Source of the DNA: Apostichopus japonicus
Taxonomy: Eukaryota > Echinodermata > Holothuroidea > Aspidochirotida > Stichopodidae
Reading direction: 5' to 3'
DNA: 60,000 nucleotides
Assembly: GCF_037975245.1 (NCBI RefSeq)
Contig: NC_092561.1
Location: 9,981,001 to 10,041,000, forward strand
The notes below the pieces were generated by a model. The model saw only the letters and a program-made list of their open reading frames with translations. It did no database searches and was not told where the DNA came from. Below, one piece after another: positions 39,701 to 45,700 of this stretch (position 1 is its first letter; every line of letters begins with the position of its first letter). The translations under genes and the position numbers were made by a program.

Positions 39701-42700
39701 GGTGGTATTTGCCGAAATCATTCCTTTCTTTCAAGATAGGGTGTAGCCACAATGATCTATTTCTCTTCCGTTTAACTATTTTACACAGCAAAGCTATATC
39801 ATCTAAATCTATTGCATCACAAGTTTGTAAAACCTCTTGCAACATCTTCATGACATGATGTCGAGTGTCGTTGTACAAATATTGCACATATAATTGTTAA
39901 GTATACATATCATCATGTGAACCGGGACAGAAGAATTTCCCGCCATGAAAAAAATCGCAGAGCGATAAAACAAAAGTCACCTGTATTGTGAAAGCTAAAC
40001 ATTCGCCTGGTGACTTGTTTATCATGTCACATCACATCATGTCATTGCACCTAGTGTGAAAAGGGTCTTTATTCTCAGTTTGTACCTGAAATCATTGCAT
40101 CAAAGGCACTTTTGTCAAGGCAATGTTGAAAGTTGTTGATTTTTTTTCAACAAGTAAGATTTTCAAATGCAAGTTTTGGTAAAGTCAATTAATCCACATT
40201 AATTACTCAATTAATCAAATAATCAATTAATCAATTAATCATTAATCAATTAAAACCACAAAAGGTCAATACCACGTTGTATTTGGAAGAATTAGAGAGA
40301 GACTCTTTGTCAAGAAGTAAAATGTTATTAAGCAAATAGAATTCTAAACAAACAGTGATTATTAAACATGAGTGAATATTAAAAAGAAATTATTTTGAAT
40401 AATCAGTCTGGACATGAATGAAGAGTTTAACCATTCAATGTTCATCCTTCGACTGTTGTGTTTCTGTTGTGTCTCTAATATTCCAGAGAAAATGCAATTA
40501 TTAAAACTGGTCACCACTGAACATTTTCTTCTGTTACAGGTTTTCACTCTAAGAAGACAACAGTCCTTTACTCAAGATTCGGCAGTCCAGGAACTTGAAA
40601 ATAGAAACCAATTTCTCACGGGAAAAGTTTCAGATTTACAGAAACAACTCATCGAAAAGGAAATGGTTACGTCAAGGGTAGGACTTAGTATCCATATCTG
40701 TAAAAAGCGACTTGCTTAGTATCAATATCTGTAAATATCTGTAAAAAGGACTTACTTAGTATCAATATCTGCAGATATGTTAATTGTGTGGAAAGGAATA
40801 AAAATATTGAAATAATAAGCAAGAACTTTTCTTAGTAGCTTCTTAAGAACGCCAGTATAATTTGTTTGTTTTGTAAAGAACAAAAGACTACTCTAACACT
40901 GATAAGATCTACTTTGGACGCATACACAATCTGTGACTTTAAGTGTAGCCAACCCTTTTATTGTGTGTGTGTGTGTTTTAGTGCAAGTTTCACACATTTT
41001 AAATCTGCCTGTGAATAATTCCTCTGAGTTCACTAATTTTAAATCTACCCACTCTGCCTCAATTCAGCCTGCCTCCGTCCTCTCTGCGACTGCTCCGAGA
41101 TCGTCGTCGCACGACGAAGATAATAACCTCCAGAAGAAGGTTCTAGAACTCTCTCAAGAGAACATCGAGCTCAGGTTCGAGTTAGAGCAGGCAAAGGTGG
41201 ACTTGCCTCGGTTAAAGGAGAGAGTCACAGACTTGCAAAAATATAACGATGCCTTGAAAGCTGACTTGGAGAAAGCCAAGAGAAAATTAAAGGGAAGTTC
41301 AAGCCACGGTTCAAGTAAGGTAAGATACAGTATAGTTCCTGCAACATTGCACAACAGGGATGTGCTCATTAATATTTGAGTGCTGAGCAGATTTGTGCTG
41401 TATTGTGATCCAAGTCCTGGGGTAGTAGTCATAGGGGTGGGGGTGCCCCCCTCCCCTTTGGAAAATTTTTGCAAATGAAGTATGCTTATATCTCAAATGG
41501 TGCTATCTTTTTCCTATTCTGGCGCTAACTTCTGCGCCAAGTATTCACTCATATTTTGGTACTGGTAAAATGTGTTCAATTTATCATCATAAATAGTGCG
41601 GTGCGGAAATGTTTAAAATACTGTTTGTGCTGGCGGCATTCAGAACTGCCAGGCACAGCCGCCTGTTGCTGCCCTATCCCTGCACCATATTTGTCTTTCT
41701 CTCTTGTTTTAGGTGTACCATGTGATGTTTGTAACCCAGTCGAAGATCATTAACCCTTTTCACAGGTTCACACATAAACATAGACTTGACTTATTCTGAC
41801 AGAAAAGTAAGACGGTACACAACATATCTGGGAGCTCATTAGGGAGGGAGATGGGGTGGGGGGGGGGGAGGAGGAGTTTGCTTAGCTTATTTTTTACAGT
41901 ATTTTAGGAAGATATGCTTTTCAAAATATTGTTCTGTCCGCCAGAATGATATAATAAGATTCTCTGCTCCTCGCTGTGTTGCTCTAATATGGAACATAAC
42001 ACTCTTGGTATAAAGTGTCCGCATAATACTTGCTAAAGCAGCTTACTGAGTTGAGTTGAGCTCATTTAACCTTCATTTGGTTGGGAAAGTCAAGACCAGT
42101 GTCAAAGCATGGGTCAATTGCAATCCTATTTTGAGCAATACCAGGCAGGTTTGGAAAAATTGCCAACAACTGAACTCAACAAGCTGCTCATTGCAGAAGC
42201 TCATTGTATTAATTGTGAGTTTGGTTTGGTTGCTGATAGAGGTTCTTTCCGTGCTTGTTTAGGACTTGTTATTAATTCCATGGTATCTTCAAACAGGAAA
42301 AGGATTGTTTGTTGTTCTTTCTTAGCTGTTTGTGAGCATGGTTTGTTCACCACAGGGGTTTCTATCACATATCCTTCTTCCGGTAACTTGGTTCTCCGCT
42401 ATTGATACACTTGGCTCACCGCTATTGCTACATATTGCTCCATTGAAAATTCAAACTTAAATAGATACAGTTGAAGTCAAATATTTATTATAAAGTACAG
42501 TATTAAGTCAGATAAGCTTAATAATTAATGTTTTCCAGGACAAACAAGAAAACTTAAAACTGGCTAAATTTAATTAGTATCAATACTTTCATTAAGAATT
42601 TGTCTTTGTGAATGCCTAATTGTGTCACATGGATTCATCCCCACCCCTCTTCACCTCCGTACCTTTTCTCCCCTCCCTATCCACCACCATCACTGTGATA

Positions 42701-45700
42701 CCTTTGCCAGCTCTGGGAAATTGTGTCATTAACAATTTGCATGGAACCTATAAATTACAGGCACCTGGTCAGAATGGTAAGAATGAAAATTACTAAAATT
42801 TGATGATGTCAACTTTTACATATCGATGAATTTCTGGGATTCATATCCAGCAGGGCACCAGTGGTAAATCTATCCCAGAGCTTGAAAGGACCATCGGACT
42901 GATGAAGAAGGTCGTAGAGAGGGTCCAGACCGAGAATGAGACCCTAAAGAAGGCGCCAGGGGTGACCACGCAGACAGAGATTCACTCCTTACGTGAGGAG
43001 AACAAAACCCTTAAGGTGAACAAAAAAAAGTAAATTACTGGCCGATTCCACCATTGAGGAAGAGAAGGATATTTAATTAGTTTTATTGATCTTTTTTTGT
43101 CTGTTTATCATGCAGTTCTCTTTTACTCAAAAGGACATATGAAGAGGGGGGTGAGGGGAGGGGGGCAGGGGGTAATAGCAGATTCATTTGTAGGTCAAAA
43201 AGATGTACTTTATTTATCTCTCATGATGTAAAATTAATGTTACAGTAAGTAACTGCTATAACCATCAGAAATTACCACAAATGTTACATTAATGTCATTT
43301 ATACCCATAATGCAACAGTCAGATTCACTTTAAATCTCGCTACATTTCAAAAATTCATGGTCTCAATTCCTTCTTCTTTATCAATTACATTCATCTATCT
43401 TTTTTTTTCTTTTTTTTTCTTTTTGTTCTTTTTTTTCCTTTTTTTCCTTTTTTTGGGGGGTTCTCCTTTCATTTATGTGGCATTTTTTTTCATTTCAGAG
43501 CGAACTTGAAAAGTTGAAACTTCAAGTCGGAGGACAGCTGAGTACTAGATACGAGAACACCCAGAGAGGCATCGCAAAGATGGTCACGGAGAACGACAGG
43601 CTGAGGCAGGATCTACACAGGGAAGTGGAATCGGCAGAGAAGCATCGAATCAACCACAGCAGAGCTCTGAGAGACAAAGAGAGATTGGAAAGACAAATTG
43701 AAGAAGTAAGAAGAATTTAATTCACTTCATGAATAAATTATCGTTTTCCAGAAGTGCTGTCGTCCATCACTCAATTTCATTTCAACTGTATCATTTATTT
43801 CATTCCAGTATAGATGTAAAATGTATTAGTAAACTCAGTTCTTGAAGCATCATTTTCCTTTCACTAAAAGTATATCGTAATCTAAACTGACTATCCTTCG
43901 TCAAAAAGATGCTAGTCTGTTTACACTGCATATTAATATGTTTGGACCAACATCTTTGCTGTTCATGCAACCTTCCAAGATAGTTACAGTTATCCAAATG
44001 ATAACACAAGCACTGCCAAAAGAATGATTTGCATATTTACTACCAAAGTAACTCTTTGAAAATTTAGGTTAGCGATATACTGCAAAGTTTGCGATTTTCT
44101 TTTCTTGCACACAAGATAAAGAGTGGTGTTATGGGTTAACAGGCCCCATTCAATTTCTGGTTTTCACAGTTAATTTAAGGGAGGGGGTAGGGAGTGAGGC
44201 AGAGGTGTAAACCGTAAAGCTTTGTCCCCTCTGAATTTTTGACACCATTCGGTTGTTGTCGTCTTATTTGTGCTTGCAAAGCGATAAACGATTACACTGA
44301 CTTTCTTTCAAGGTCAAGGAAAAGCAAGAGATAGAGCAGGCCAGAGGACCAAAGTTAGAAACAGCCGACTCAAAGAGCTGGAAATCCATTGTGGTGACTC
44401 GAATGTACGAAGAGAAGATGAAAGGAATGGAGGAAGAAATGGATAAAAAGGTATCAGTGGGTTACTGGCAAGATGAGATTGGTCACCACCAGCCCCCCCT
44501 CCCCCACCCCCATCCCCCTCTAACCCTAGGGTAAAATGAATTTGATTCAGCTATTATGTGTCATACTGATTGCATTGTTCATGCATGAAGGCTTTTTAGA
44601 ATGTTTGATTTGCTGCCGTTACTAGTGGTTTGATATGCTCTCAATGTGTCATCACATTTGATCAACTCCTAATTCTCTGTTTAAAGTGATATGATATGAA
44701 CTTCAAGCTTCAATCCCTTCCTTTATAAATAATAAAAATAATATTTGCTTTTTATATAGCGCTTTATACCAGCGGTAGGTCTCAAAGTGCTTTACAGACG
44801 TTATATTACCCCTGGTCAATGATAACCTGTCCCAGACACAATCCCTCCAGTCGGCAGCAGTTAAATATACTGCACCCAAAGTTCCTCACAGGTTCCCATT
44901 TAACCCCTGGGTGGAGAGAGGCAAGTGAGATAAAGCATCTTCCCCAAGGACACAACGTAATGAACTAGGCAGGAATCGAACTAGCTATCCTTGGATCACG
45001 AGTCCAACTCCTTACCCAATTGGCCAGTGATTTGTTCTGCCATGAAAGTTTAACTGATTTGATTCAGGCTTTTTGAACTTTTTTTTTCCATCATTTTGCT
45101 CTTAATTTCAGATGCTTTGACAAGATTGAATAAATTTGAAATCATTTTCTTGCCTTTAGTTTTAATGATTTGTTCTGCTATGAAAAAGTTTTAAAATGAA
45201 TTTCATTAAGTTTTTAACTTTATGAGTTGAATAGTATGTATCTCATTGTTCATCATTTATGATAGAACTCATCTCTGGGAGACATGAAGAGGTTGCTAAG
45301 AGATGCGGCCCATAGGGAACAGGAATTACTCCACGAGGTCAGGGACCTTCAAGAGAAAGTCTCAGTCCTGGAGAAATTCCCAAACGACATCACTTCGGAT
45401 TCAGATCTCGTTCAGCAGTTACAGCACACCAGGTAATGTGGATGGATACATACTGGTTTGAAGATTAGAAGCTAGCATTGGAATGTCAACTGTTACCACA
45501 TAGGGCACTGTATTGGGATTACACTATAACTTTTGATCATGCAAATACTGTATTAAATGTATACTCCTGAACATATTATTAAAAAAATAATCTGTGTAAA
45601 AGTAAGTTGGCCTGACATTTCGATCCTAGCAGGATCTTCTTCAGAGGCTAAATGAGTAACAGTAACAGAAGGGTCAAAAACATGCACAGAATACAAACAG

